A DNA stretch of 64,000 bases from Impatiens glandulifera (taxonomy: Eukaryota; Streptophyta; Magnoliopsida; Ericales; Balsaminaceae). Location of the stretch: positions 120,431,533-120,495,532 of the forward strand of contig NC_061862.1 of the NCBI RefSeq assembly GCF_907164915.1, read 5' to 3'. Under the pieces are notes generated by a model. It ran no database searches, was not told where the DNA came from, and was given only the letters and a program-made list of their open reading frames with translations. The translations under genes and the position numbers were made by a program. This document shows, piece by piece, positions 11,515 through 21,824 of the stretch (within the stretch, counting starts at the first letter, position 1; every line of letters begins with the position of its first letter).

Positions 11515-13483
11515 CTAAGAGATAAGCTGATTAATATCGGTTAAACCAAGTATGTTTCTGAAGTGAGAATACTTAGCTTCCTGCAGGAGCTTTGTGAAGA
11601 TATCGGCTACTTGTTGTTCGGTAGATACGTATTCCAGCCGGATATGCTTCAACATGACATGTTCCCGGATGAAGTGATGCCTTATGTCGATGTGCTTGGT
11701 TCTAAAGTGTAAAACTGGATTATATGTGATTGCTATGGCACTTGTGTTATCACAGAATACTGGGGACTCTTCGGCTGTGATACCGAAGTCCTTCAGTTGT
11801 TGTTGGATCCAAAGAAGTTGTGAGCAGCAACTTCCGGCTGCCAGATATTCGGCTTCTACGGTTGATGTGGCAACCGATGTTTGTTTTTGCTGTGCCATGA
11901 AACAAGCCGATCACCTAGGAATTGGCATGTTCCGCTGGTACTTTTTCTGTCAACTTTGCAACCTGCATAGTCTGCATCCGAGTAACTTGTGAGGTTAAAT
12001 GATGAGTCCTTTAGATACCATTGACCGACTTCAGGGGTTCCCTTTAGGTATTTCAAGATCCGCTTTGCAGCTGTGTAGTGAGACTGTTTTAGATTAGCCT
12101 GGAATCTTCCACACACACCGACCGCAAATAGTATATCCGGTCTACTTGCTGTCAGGTATAAGAGAGAACCGATGATTCCTCGGTAAGCTGTCAGGTCTAC
12201 TGCTTGATCGTCATCATCCTTGTCCAATTTAACTGATGAGCTCATTGGGGTAGCGGCTGAGGAGCATGTATCCATCCCAAATTTCTTTAGAAGTTCCTTT
12301 GTGTATTTGGGTTGACTTATGAAAGTTCCTCCTTCGAGTTGCTTAACCTGAAGGCCTAGGAAGAAGCTTAATTCTCCCATCATACTCATCTCAAATTTGT
12401 TAGTCATCAATGTTGAGAATTTATCACATAGGTTAGGATCGGTTGAACCGAAGATGATATCATCTACATATATTTGAACAAGTAGGATGTGTTCCTTTTT
12501 CTCAAATTTAAATAGGGTTTTATCCACCGAACCGATGGTGAAATCATGTTTAACAGGAATGCGGTTAGTGTATCATACCAAGCTCTAGGAGCTTGTTTTA
12601 AACCGTACAAGGCTTTGTTTAAGCGGTATACATGATTAGGCAGGTCAGCATTTTTAAAACCGGGTGGTTGTTCGATATATACTTCCTCACGTAGTTCACC
12701 ATTCAAGAATGCACTTTTAACATCCATTTGAAAAACCTTAAAGATTTTGAAAGCAGCAAAGGCTAGAAAAATCCTAATGGCTTCAATCCTAGCTACATGG
12801 GCAAATGATTCTTCAAAATGAATGCCTTCTTTCTGTTTGTATCCTTGTGCCACTAATCTGGCTTTGTTCCTCGTGACCAAACCGTCTTCATTGAGTTTAT
12901 TTCTAAATACCCATCTTGTTCCTATGACCGGTTGATCTTTCGGTCTAGGGACTAGGTACCAGACTTTATTACTCTCAAACTGGTTTAACTCTTCTTGCAT
13001 TCCCAAGATCCAATCCGGATCTGACAATGCTTCATCCACTATTTTCAGGTCAATCTGGGATATAAAAGCGGAATTAAAGTATTCCTCCAGGATTTGTCGC
13101 CTAGTTCGAACGGGTTCTGAAGGATCACCTATAATTAGCTCAGGAAGATGATTTGTGTTCCTTTTGAGATTCGATTCAGGAGTGTCTACCAAATCACCGT
13201 TTACTTGATCAAGGCTAGACATATCGGTAGGCTGAACAAGGGTGTCAGACCGACTGATTTCCTCAGTTTGAACCGAGGTGACAGCTTCCTGCCGTGTGAC
13301 AGCTTGATCCGGCTGGGTTTCATCATTACCCATTTGGTCATGGACAAACCGTCTGAAAACAGGAATCTCATCTTCACTATCATAATGGATATTATTGTTT
13401 TCCAATCTGTTGTGTAGATCAAAGGATGATGCAGTGTTGCTTTCAACCGATTCATCGAAAACGACATGAAGAGATTCCTCCAC
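11515..13483 (-). pseudogene. E1 reverse transcriptase and RNase H, frameshifted
   Basis: Copia RT/RNase H in three overlapping frames (13483-12464, 12527-11856, 11898-11515). RT hallmarks are '[10 protein letters not shown]', '[10 protein letters not shown]', '[12 protein letters not shown]', '[11 protein letters not shown]' and the catalytic 'YVDDIIFGS'. RNase H follows with 'YSDADYAG', 'TVEAEY' and 'KHIDIRHHFIRE'. These proteins convert genomic RNA to DNA in the virus-like particle. Frameshifts near 12540 and 11890 disable it. The first ~100 residues are the variable INT-RT linker. Confidence 0.9.
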
Positions 13484-14320
13484 TGTTAGAGTTCTAGTAT
13501 TGTACCACTCTATAAGCTTTATTGACTGCTGAGTAACCTAACATGATCCCAATATCGGATTTTGCATCAAAAGCAGATAGATAATTTTTGCCATTTATGT
13601 GAATGTAACATTTACAACCGAAAATCTTAATATACCTAAGGGTAGGAATCCTATCAAAGTATACTTCATACGGTGTTTTGTTGTGAAACTTGTTAATCAG
13701 AGACCGGTTTTGTGTGTGACATGCAGTATTGATAGCCTCAGCCCAGAATTTCTGGGCAATACCCGAATCGGCTATCATGGACCTTGCGGCTTCCTTGAGA
13801 GTTCGGTTTCCTCTCTCGGCCAGGCCGTTCTGTTGAGGAGTCCTAGCACTAGACAACTCGTGTCTAATACCGGATTCATCAAGAAATGCATTTAATGAAC
13901 TATTTGTAAATTCGGTTCCTCTATCACTCCTAATGCTATTGATGCGTGTTGATTTTTCATTTTGTAACCGTTTAAGCAGTGTAATTAAATTTGATGCGGT
14001 TTAACATTTGGATGCTAAAAATATTACCCATGTATACTTGAAATAATCATCAACAACTACCATAGTATAGAGCATACCACCTAGGCTGACGACCCTAATT
14101 GGTCCAAATAGGTCCATGTGAAGAAAATCTAAGCATCGGTTAGACTGAATGTGACCTTTACTCTTAAAGGTTGACTTCATTTGTTTACCCATTTGACATG
14201 CTGAACAGACTTATCCTTATTGAATACTATATCAGGAATTCCTTCAACTAGGTTTTTACCGCGAATATAGTTTAAAGTTTTCAGGTTTAAATGGTTTAAC
14301 CTTTTATGCCATAGCCAAGT
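13484..14320 (-). pseudogene. E1 integrase, broken
   Basis: The zinc-binding N-terminus is visible ('TWLWHKRLNHLN' just after the stop at 14321, then a shifted 'CSACQMGK' equivalent near 14200). The catalytic core keeps 'HMDLFGPIRV' and 'VVVDDYFKYTWV' (first Asp), 'SDRGTEFTN' (second Asp) and 'TPQQNGLAERGNRTL' (Glu), the DDE triad of retroviral-type integrases. A frameshift near 14200, a TAA at 14001-14003 and a frameshift at the RT junction (~13490) break it. Confidence 0.88.
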
Positions 14321-14710
14321 TTAATCGGTTTTAGCCACCATGCAAACGGGGTATTCTACTTTATTTTTCCAATCTACCTTGTATATGTTTCCTAACCTAT
14401 TTCCGGTTAGTAGTATGATACCCTGAGAATTTTTAACTAGGCATGCATGTTTAAGGTATTCTACAGTGTATCCAGCATCACACATTTGGCTAATGCTTAG
14501 CAGGTTAAAATGCAGGTTTTCAACTAAAAGTACATTGTCAATTGTTAAGTTACCATGGACAATCTTACCCTTGCCCACAGTTCTATCTTTTGAGTTATCA
14601 CCGAAGGTGATCATTGCACCGGTTTCTATTCTGATGTCGGTTAGAAGATTGTTGTTTCCAATCATGTGTCTTGAGCAACCGCTATCCAGGTACCACTCGG
14701 AGTTTTGCAT
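14321..14710 (-). pseudogene. E1 protease and pre-integrase segment
   Basis: 'WYLDSGCSRHM' carries the aspartic protease D-S-G active site about eight residues from the start of this open segment. The region continues through 'FNLLSISQMCDAG', typical of the Copia protease/pre-integrase junction. It ends at TAA 14321-14323, where the frame should continue into integrase. It lies in a different frame from the preceding gag part, which I read as a frameshift mutation near 14700, since Copia gag-pol is normally one frame. Confidence 0.85.
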
Positions 14711-16065
14711 TTGGGATGTCTTTTGTACTTAGACATCTGGTTCACCATGTCACTAGATCTTTTCCATACGGCTATTCGATACTGGGTTCGGGCATCATCC
14801 TCTTCGGTCGGCTCTTGGATTGACTCCTTGAACTGTTTGGTTTTAGAGGATAGTTCCGGTGTTGTCTCGGTTTCCAGGATTTTATCAGGTTGGATGATTT
14901 TTGGTTCGGTCAAGATAGGTGCTATGGGGTCGGTTCTAAAGTTGAGTTGGGTCGGTATTAATGTTAATAGGTTCTTATACTCTACTACCATATCATTCAG
15001 TGCATTGAATAACTCATCTTTAGTAAATTCTTCACAAGGAGAGTCAAATACTTGTTCCTCGTTTGCCATGAGACATGTGAGTTCATCATCACTGTCACTG
15101 TGTGCCCATAAGCTTCCTCCATCATCGACTATTATTGCTTTCTGAACTTCACTTCCTTCACCGGTTTGTGGATAATTATTTTGGTGATTCTGATCGTCCG
15201 GTTTCCGGTCATCCCGCCTCGGTTTTCTGCATTCCCACCTGAAATGTCCCAAACAATTTCAGTTATAACATCTAATATTAGATTTATCACCGTAGTTATA
15301 GTTGTTGTTGTTTGTCGGTTGGCTTCTCTTCATGAATCTGCCAAATTTCTGTGCAAGCATTGCCATGGCATCCTTAGTGAACTGTTCAGTGGTTCTGATC
15401 GGTGCGGGAGCAACCGGTTCTATGGATGTGACCAATGCTTTGGTTGAGGCTGAGACTTCATCTTCAGTCCTTGATCTCATTTCAAACTCATATACCTTAA
15501 GATCTTCGAATACATCGTGTAGCTTCATCTTGCTTAGACAGTTTGATTCCCTCATCACCATTGTATTTATATCCAATGCACTTGGAAGAGATCTTAGCGC
15601 TTTCATGATGATTTCCTTGTTGTCATACTTCTTGCCAAGAGTTGATAGCTCGTCTATCACATCTGTGAATCGGTCACTGTATTCTCTCATTGTTTCTCCC
15701 GGTTTCATCTTGATGTTTTCAAATTTCTAGATAGCCACCATTATCTTGTTTTCCTTGATTCTTTCGTTTCCCTCATGAATTTGAATCACCTCTTCCCATA
15801 TTTCCTTTGCGGTTTTACAATCTCTGACCTTATAGAACGTATTCCTGTCCAAACCGTTAGTGATGCGGTTTCTGGCATGGTTGTCCAGATTGTTTCTTCT
15901 CCTATCCTCAGATGCCCAGTCCTTTCTGTCTTTATCAATCTTTACCGGTCCTTCAGTTAAAATGAACTGCATCTCATCATCCATGGTGATTAAGTGCAGG
16001 TGCATGCGTGCCTTCCAGTTGGCAAAGTCGTCACCTTCTAGCATTGGGGGCCTATCAAATGACAT
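14662..16065 (-). pseudogene. E1 gag, two nonsense codons
   Basis: Starts at ATG 16065, about 25 nt after the primer-binding site. It has the Copia gag pattern 'PPMLEGDDFANWKARM', 'AKEIWE' and 'YSDRFTDVIDEL', then a CX2CX4HX4C zinc knuckle (C-Y-N-stop...GHFRWEC). TAG at 15727-15729 cuts the capsid region, and TGA at 15259-15261 sits exactly where the knuckle's second Cys belongs. A ~190-residue acidic tail precedes the protease. Confidence 0.88.
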
Positions 16066-16090
16066 GCTTGCTTGAGTATTGAAACTAACT

Positions 16091-16102
16091 GCTCTGATAC
16101 CA
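16091..16102 (-). promoter_or_regulatory. E1 primer-binding site (initiator Met tRNA)
   Basis: The minus strand reads TGGTATCAGAGC two bases inside the 5' LTR, the classic plant Copia PBS complementary to the 3' end of initiator tRNA-Met. All 12 bases are intact. Confidence 0.92.
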
Positions 16103-16104
16103 AT

Positions 16105-17289
16105 TGTTAGGATCTAGGTCGCGGCTGGTGAACCGGGGTCTGGCCGGTTAGCGCCTTCACTCAACGGTTGGTATTTAATCTGGTTAGAGATTAACACCGG
16201 GGTTTCAATATTACACAAACTGTCATAAACCCTTGAACCGAGTTCAAGTGCGGAAGTGGTTTGTTTCAGGTTGAAGCAGCATACACACTAGATGGACAAA
16301 ACCAGATTTAGATAAGGTCGATTTGGAGTATAGTGGGTCGGTTTGGGATTGAGTAAGTCAGGTTAGGTAGAATCGGTTAGAGTACAAGGCCGGCAGAAAG
16401 TAAATAACATGACATAATTTTATGGATGTTCGGAGATAAACTCCTACTCACCCCTTCCTCTCGAAACCGCGAGAAGGATATTCACTAAGGAATACCCAAA
16501 CACAATCCGACAGAGACTTATTTTCTGCTCGATAACACTCGTACAATTCTCACCGAAATTGTAATCACGCTTCAAATACACTCAAGCTCTAAGTCTTGTA
16601 GAGAGATAGACTTGCAATTAATAAATCTTAGAACTTGTAGTTGGTAGAACTGATAACCGTTTTGTCACTTGGGTTGTTGAAAACTCTTAGAACTACATTT
16701 ACTCCTCTTTAGCTCCTTCTTTTATAGGTGAAATGTGCCAACGGTCACATTTCATCTTCTTGAATCTGATTGGTTGAGCAGAGGTTCAGTGATTCAGACT
16801 TGGCGGTCTAGGCTTCCAGTGTATAGGTCAAACCGGTTAGGTTTGTCTTTTACTTAGTATGGAAACTGTCGGTTGGACAGTTGCCTGCACTTGGAGGATT
16901 GCGCCTCTAATTTATCCTGGAGTGGAAAGATCTTGTCGGACGATCTTTTGCAGCCTGCAGATTGTCCTAAGACTTGTATGAATATGGCAATACTATGGTC
17001 TGTCCCTTTGGTATCATCCTCAACAGATACTCAAAGTATCTATCTGCACCGGTCGGTTGTTTAGGTTAACCGGATGACTTCCGGTTTTTCAATAACTTCA
17101 GATTGACCGAATGTCCAACGATTTTGGCCTTCTGATTTGACCGGTCTTATCTTCTTGTTCGGTCAGGTTTTTGGTCGGTTGGGTTGCTTGACCGATTGAG
17201 TAACTTGACCGATTGAATTCTTTAACCGTTCTTGCACAAGAAGTTTGTTTTTGTTAAGTTCTATTTAACCGATCTAATTTTATCTAACA
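16105..17289 (-). repeat. E1 5' LTR
   Basis: 1185 bp, same ends as 4477-5662. The U3 promoter has TATA at 16720-16728 (minus strand CTATAAAAG). The hairpin is at 16459-16474. Confidence 0.93.
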
Positions 17290-17294
17290 AAGCA
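17290..17294. repeat. Target site duplication of E1, right copy
   Basis: AAGCA, identical to 4472-4476. Confidence 0.9.
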
Positions 17295-17799
17295 GCTTCA
17301 CAGTATGAATATTCAAAGGCTTGAATTCTCTGTAATTTTAGTAAGCAAGATGATCGAGAGATTTGCAGTTCGTGAGGAAGATTGTCCGTTGTCCTTGAGA
17401 TTTGTTAAATACTGAGCATGAGCTAACAGTCGAATCTTTTAGAATGATACGTGGCAATCTTCTATTGGAAAGCCTCCATAGTACACAACAGGTTCTGAGC
17501 ACAAGGATTGTGGCCGTACACCACTGGTAGTACGCCGAATATTCCAACAGAGATGTACCTGCAAAACAATTAATATGAGGAAAATTCTTTTACGTGGCAT
17601 TCGTTGGTTGGTTGGATATAGCAATTGTACTGATCTTCACTAGAAAGTGGAGCAGGAGTAAGGTACAACTATAGCACGTGGGTAGGCGGATGCTAGCTTC
17701 AAGCATACTGCTTAAGCTGAGCATTAGACGTATTTCAGTTAGACGGATTGTGAAAATCAGTCTAATAAAATCAAACATCCCCTTCTAATAAAAGAGTTT

Positions 17800-18555
17800 A
17801 TTAGACCGCCTGGTCTAATAGAATTAGAGTACACGTCTAATTATCCAATAACCATTAGACTGCACGTCTAACTCCACTGTGTTAGACTACACGTCTAATT
17901 CCGGTTCTACCTCAGACTTGTCTGAAGGAGTTAGACTCACGTCTAACTTTCACTTAATTAGACTACACGTCTAATTATCCAATAACCATTAGAATGCACG
18001 TCTAACTCCACTGAGTTAGATTGCACGTCTAATTCCGGTTCTACCTCAGACTTGTCTGAAGGAGTTAGACTCACGTCTAACTTTCTCTTAATTAGACTAC
18101 ACGTCTAATTATCTAATAACCATTAAACTGTACGTCTAACTCCACTGAGTTAGACTGCACATCTAATTCCGGTTCTACCTCATACTTGTCTGAAAGAGTT
18201 AGACTCACGTCTAACTTTCACAATCCATTAGACTGCACGTCTAACTCCACTGAGTTAGATTGCACGTCTAATTCCGCACATATATTAGACTGCACGTCTA
18301 ACTCCGCTGAGTTAGACTGCACGTCTAATTCCGCACATATTAGACTGTCCGTCTAATTGCAAATATATTAGACTGCACGTCTAACTTCGTCGAGTTAGAC
18401 TGCACGTCTAATTCCTTATACATTAGACTTGCGTCTAATTCGAGAATTCATTAGACTACATGTCTAACTCCGTTGAGTTGGACTGCACGTCTAATTCTAT
18501 GCATTCATTAGACTGCACGTCTAACTCCGTTGAGTTAGACTGCACGTCTAATTCT
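17800..18555. repeat. Array of TTAGAC-N5-GTCTAA palindromes in old LTR U3
   Basis: About 25 copies of a 16-18-bp imperfect palindrome, mostly TTAGAC-TGCAC-GTCTAA. They are embedded in higher-order units of roughly 150 bp that also contain other inverted repeats (CTAACTC...GAGTTAG and CAGACTTGTCTG). Most copies contain the word CACGTC. Nearly every spacer is itself paired. Confidence 0.85.
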
Positions 18556-18715
18556 ATGCATCTAATGCCAAAATCGATCTAATGACCCTCATTAGAGCCA
18601 AGTCTTATGAAATATGAATTCAATACACCTGCATCAAAACTCATAAGTCATTTCATCAACAAAATCTCAATGGTTAAATTATTTTAGCACTTAGTCAAAA
18701 TAATTTGACCCAACA

Positions 18716-18784
18716 ATTTCCCCCTTTTTGATGAAGAAATTGGAAACCTGCATACATATACCAAAATATGCATTCATCATATAT
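18716..18784 (-). mobile_element. Internal remnant of old Copia element with polypurine tract
   Basis: Only ~69 bp of internal sequence remain, starting with the polypurine tract next to the LTR. Gag-pol, the primer site and the start of the next LTR are deleted. Confidence 0.6.
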
Positions 18785-19414
18785 AGAATTAGACTACACG
18801 TCTAATTATCCAATAACCATTAGACTACACGTCTAACTCCACTGAGTTAGACTGCACGTCTAAGTCCGGTTCTACCTCAGACTTGTCTGAAGGAGTTAGA
18901 CTCACGTCTAACTTTCACTTAATTAGACTATACGTTTAATTATCCAATAACCATTAGACTGCACGTCTAACTCCACTAAGTTAGACTGCACGTCTAATTC
19001 CGGTTCTACCTCAGACTTGTCTGAAGGAGTTAGACTCACGTCTAACTTTCACAATCCATTAGACTGCACGTCACGTCTAATTCCGTATATATTAAACTTG
19101 CGTCTAATTCGAGAATTCATTAGACTACACGTCTAACTCCGTTGAGTTAAACTGCACGTCTAATTCTATGTATTCATTAGACTGCACGTCTAATTCTATG
19201 CATTCACTAGACTGCACGTCTAACTCCGTTGAGTTAGACTGCACGTCTAATTCTATGCATCTAATGTCAAAATCGGTCTAATGACCTTCATTAGAGCCAA
19301 GTCTTATGAAATATGAATTCAATACACCTGCATCAAAACTCATAAGTCATTGCATCATCAAAATCTCAATGGTTAAATTATTTCAACACTTAGTCAAAAT
19401 AATTTGACCCAACA
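18785..19414 (-). mobile_element. Truncated second LTR of old Copia element
   Basis: Repeats the last ~900 bp of the left LTR in shortened form: the same palindrome array (about 14 units, 18790-19252), then 'AATACACCTGCATC', ending CAACA at 19414. The flanking bases (TAATT) do not match those left of 4116 (AAACC), so the original target duplication is not recognisable. Confidence 0.7.
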
Positions 19415-19905
19415 TAATTTAATTTAATTTTTTTATCTAATTTTTAAAAAATATGACAAAACTTATCTTTATCCACTCGTTTTATTTAAAATTATTTTGT
19501 TATTTTTTTTAAACATATCCAAAATCATATAAATTGAAAGCATTCCTTATGTAGAAATAAAAGTAGTTTCGATAACACAAATCTTCAAATATTGAATTTT
19601 GAATCAAATTATCAATAGAATATAATGATTTATAGGTCTAATATTACTTATTATTATAGAATTATTTGAAAAAATAAGAATATTAAAAAAAATCATCTAA
19701 CCAATTCATTTAAGTTTTTATATCTATAATGATTTTTATTATTTAATAACCAAATTAGAGGGTGCATTCTAAAACATTCTATTACACATTTAGGCATAAA
19801 CCCTTAGGTTTTTATCACCAATGTTTTTCTTACTTAAGCCAACATTCTCGCTTCCGCTTCATTTACCAATATTAACGCACTCACATATAATAATTACTTC
19901 TTTTA

Positions 19906-19964
19906 GAGAGATTCGAACTCTGATCTTTAGTATGAAATGTTAACACTTTAATCGCTAGACCGTT
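19906..19964 (-). repeat. SINE-like piece with Pol III box motifs
   Basis: Read on the minus strand it has GGTCTAGCGATTAAAG (A-box like) and, ~35 nt later, GAGTTCGAATCTC (B-box like, GTTCGAATC). Similar pieces are at 20466-20521, 46409-46460 and 46851-46911. A tRNA-derived SINE relic is the likeliest reading. Confidence 0.5.
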
Positions 19965-20465
19965 TATGATTGTTGAAATAATTTCATAATTTTTGTGTAT
20001 ATATATATATTGTATTTTATATTTTGAATAATTATATAAATTATCTATTTGTGTCTAATATTATTTATTATTATATACTTATTTGAAAAAATAAAAATAC
20101 CAAAAAAATCAACTAACCAATTCATTTAAGTTTTTATATCAATAATGATTTTGATTATTTAATAACCAAATTCGAGAGTGCATTCTTAAAAGCATTTGGG
20201 CATGATCCTAAGCCCTAAATCACCCTCCTTGGATGAACCCTTAGACTTTCTCTCCAGTGTTTTCTTTACTATAAGTCGACATTCCCTCCATGGACGAACT
20301 CTTAAGTTTTTATCACCAATGTTTGTAATACTCAAGCCAACATTTCCTTCATAAACGAACCCTTATAAATTTTTCACCAATATTTGCGTTACTCAATCCA
20401 ACATTCTCACTTTTGTTTCAACTACCAAGGTCCGCGCACTCACATATAATAATTACTTCTTTTGT

Positions 20466-20521
20466 AAGGATTCGAAACATAGTCACTAGTATGAAATGTT
20501 AACACTTAACCGCTAGACCAC
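20466..20521 (-). repeat. SINE-like piece with Pol III box motifs, second copy
   Basis: Same order of motifs as 19906-19964 with a more decayed B box. It lies in the duplicated block 20053-20607, so it may be a copy by block duplication rather than by transposition. Confidence 0.45.
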
Positions 20522-21726
20522 TTATAATTGTTGAAATAATTTTATAATTTTGTGTATGTATATATATTTTATAAGTTAGATTTTGAATAATTATATAAAT
20601 TATCTATTGGGGTCTAATATTACTTATTACTACGAAGATTCACGTGCGATGCACACGGATAAAAATATAGATAAAATAAATTTAATAAAAAATAATAATA
20701 ATATGTATTGAATGTTTAAATTTCTTAATAAATCAAGAATAATATATTAAAATAAAAAATAGAATTCTCTCATTCCATATTTTATTCACTTCGGTAAAAC
20801 AACTTATCTACTCACATATCTTATCACATATTCTTTTCGAATAAACCTCTAATCTCGTGACCATACACTTTCCCTTTGGTCAATCAAACATTTCATTCAT
20901 ATTTTTAATATTTAACATCATGACCTCACACTTTGGTTAATCAATTATTTAATTCATATTTTTTAAACCACTTTCTATTGATACCGGCCTATTATCCCTC
21001 GACAAACCACATTCCAAACACACTTGGTTAAGCATAATTATACATATATATATTAGTTAGTTAAAAAGTTGAACTTATATTGTTAAAATGTCCCGCGTCC
21101 ATCTAATTTGGTGTTGAATTTAAAATATAAAGTGGTATTACCCTAGTTGGTTAAAGGGTTATACTTGTTTTGTTATGTTTCAATTTCGAAACATACATAT
21201 AGCATTTTTAATTTTATGAAGGGTCAACCCACTTTAACCACAGATCTCGACCGGGCAATTCGAACACTTTAAAAATTAAGCATCATTATATATATATATA
21301 TTTGTTAGTTAAAAAGTTGAACTTATATTGTTAAAATATTCTGTGTTTAATTAATTTGGTGTTGAATTTAAAATATACATTTCAAAAGAACCGTAAGAAA
21401 ACAATATATCAAATAATGTTTCATTGATCGGATGGTAAAACATCAACCACACTAATGATGATTATCGATGTTCAAAAACTATTCGACTTCGTTCCAAATC
21501 TACTACACAATTTTGACATTAGGCCCTTATTAAAAGAAGTAAGATCTAAAATATCCAGACCTCCTTAATCATTAAAACATTTAACAATATTTTAACTATA
21601 ATAAAAATTATAAATCAAAGTAAAAATTATTTATTAATTATTTAAAATATGTTAAAATATAATATTAAATATTTTGGTTTAATTTTATTAGTTAAAAATA
21701 TATATTATACCTATTTATTATATTTT

Positions 21727-21765
<39 letters not shown>

Positions 21766-21824
21766 AAAATATTAAAACTAAAAGAAAAAAATAAATGCAT
21801 TATTAATATGATTGTCTAAACATC

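Larger units (their letters stand above)
4477..17289 (-). mobile_element. E1: full-length 12.8-kb Copia LTR retrotransposon
   Basis: Two ~1.19-kb LTRs starting TG and ending CA, a perfect AAGCA duplication, an initiator-Met primer-binding site, a polypurine tract and gag-PR-INT-RT-RH order (integrase before reverse transcriptase) define a Copia element transcribed leftward. The size, long LTRs and large region between pol and the 3' LTR resemble the SIRE/Maximus lineage, though lineage assignment needs an RT tree. Gag-pol carries at least four nonsense codons and about five frameshifts, so the copy is dead. Three accessory ORFs of one family (10259-11002, 9119-9820, 6018-8621) fill the space before the 3' LTR. 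Confidence 0.92.
17290..18715 (-). mobile_element. Old Copia-like LTR, right part
   Basis: Continuation of 4116-4476 after E1. It ends CAACA at 18715 and is followed by a C-rich tract that reads AAAAAGGGGGAAAT on the minus strand (polypurine tract), so this is a 3' LTR in minus orientation. The array of palindromes at about 17800-18555 therefore lies in its U3. I see no coding content in 17290-17780; its small ORFs look accidental. Confidence 0.7.
19415..21824. other. AT-rich intergenic sequence with duplicated blocks
   Basis: No gene seen. A block starting 'GTCTAATATTA' recurs at about 19634, 20053 and 20608, so 19634-20052 and 20053-20607 are diverged tandem copies, each with a SINE-like piece. 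A ~95-bp direct repeat lies at 21033-21129 and 21278-21378 around another tRNA-like patch, and a TA microsatellite at about 21729-21761. Confidence 0.6.

Noticed and set aside
17800..19252. CRISPR-like array
   Set aside because: Units are palindromes with repetitive rather than unique spacers, in a plant LTR; no cas genes.
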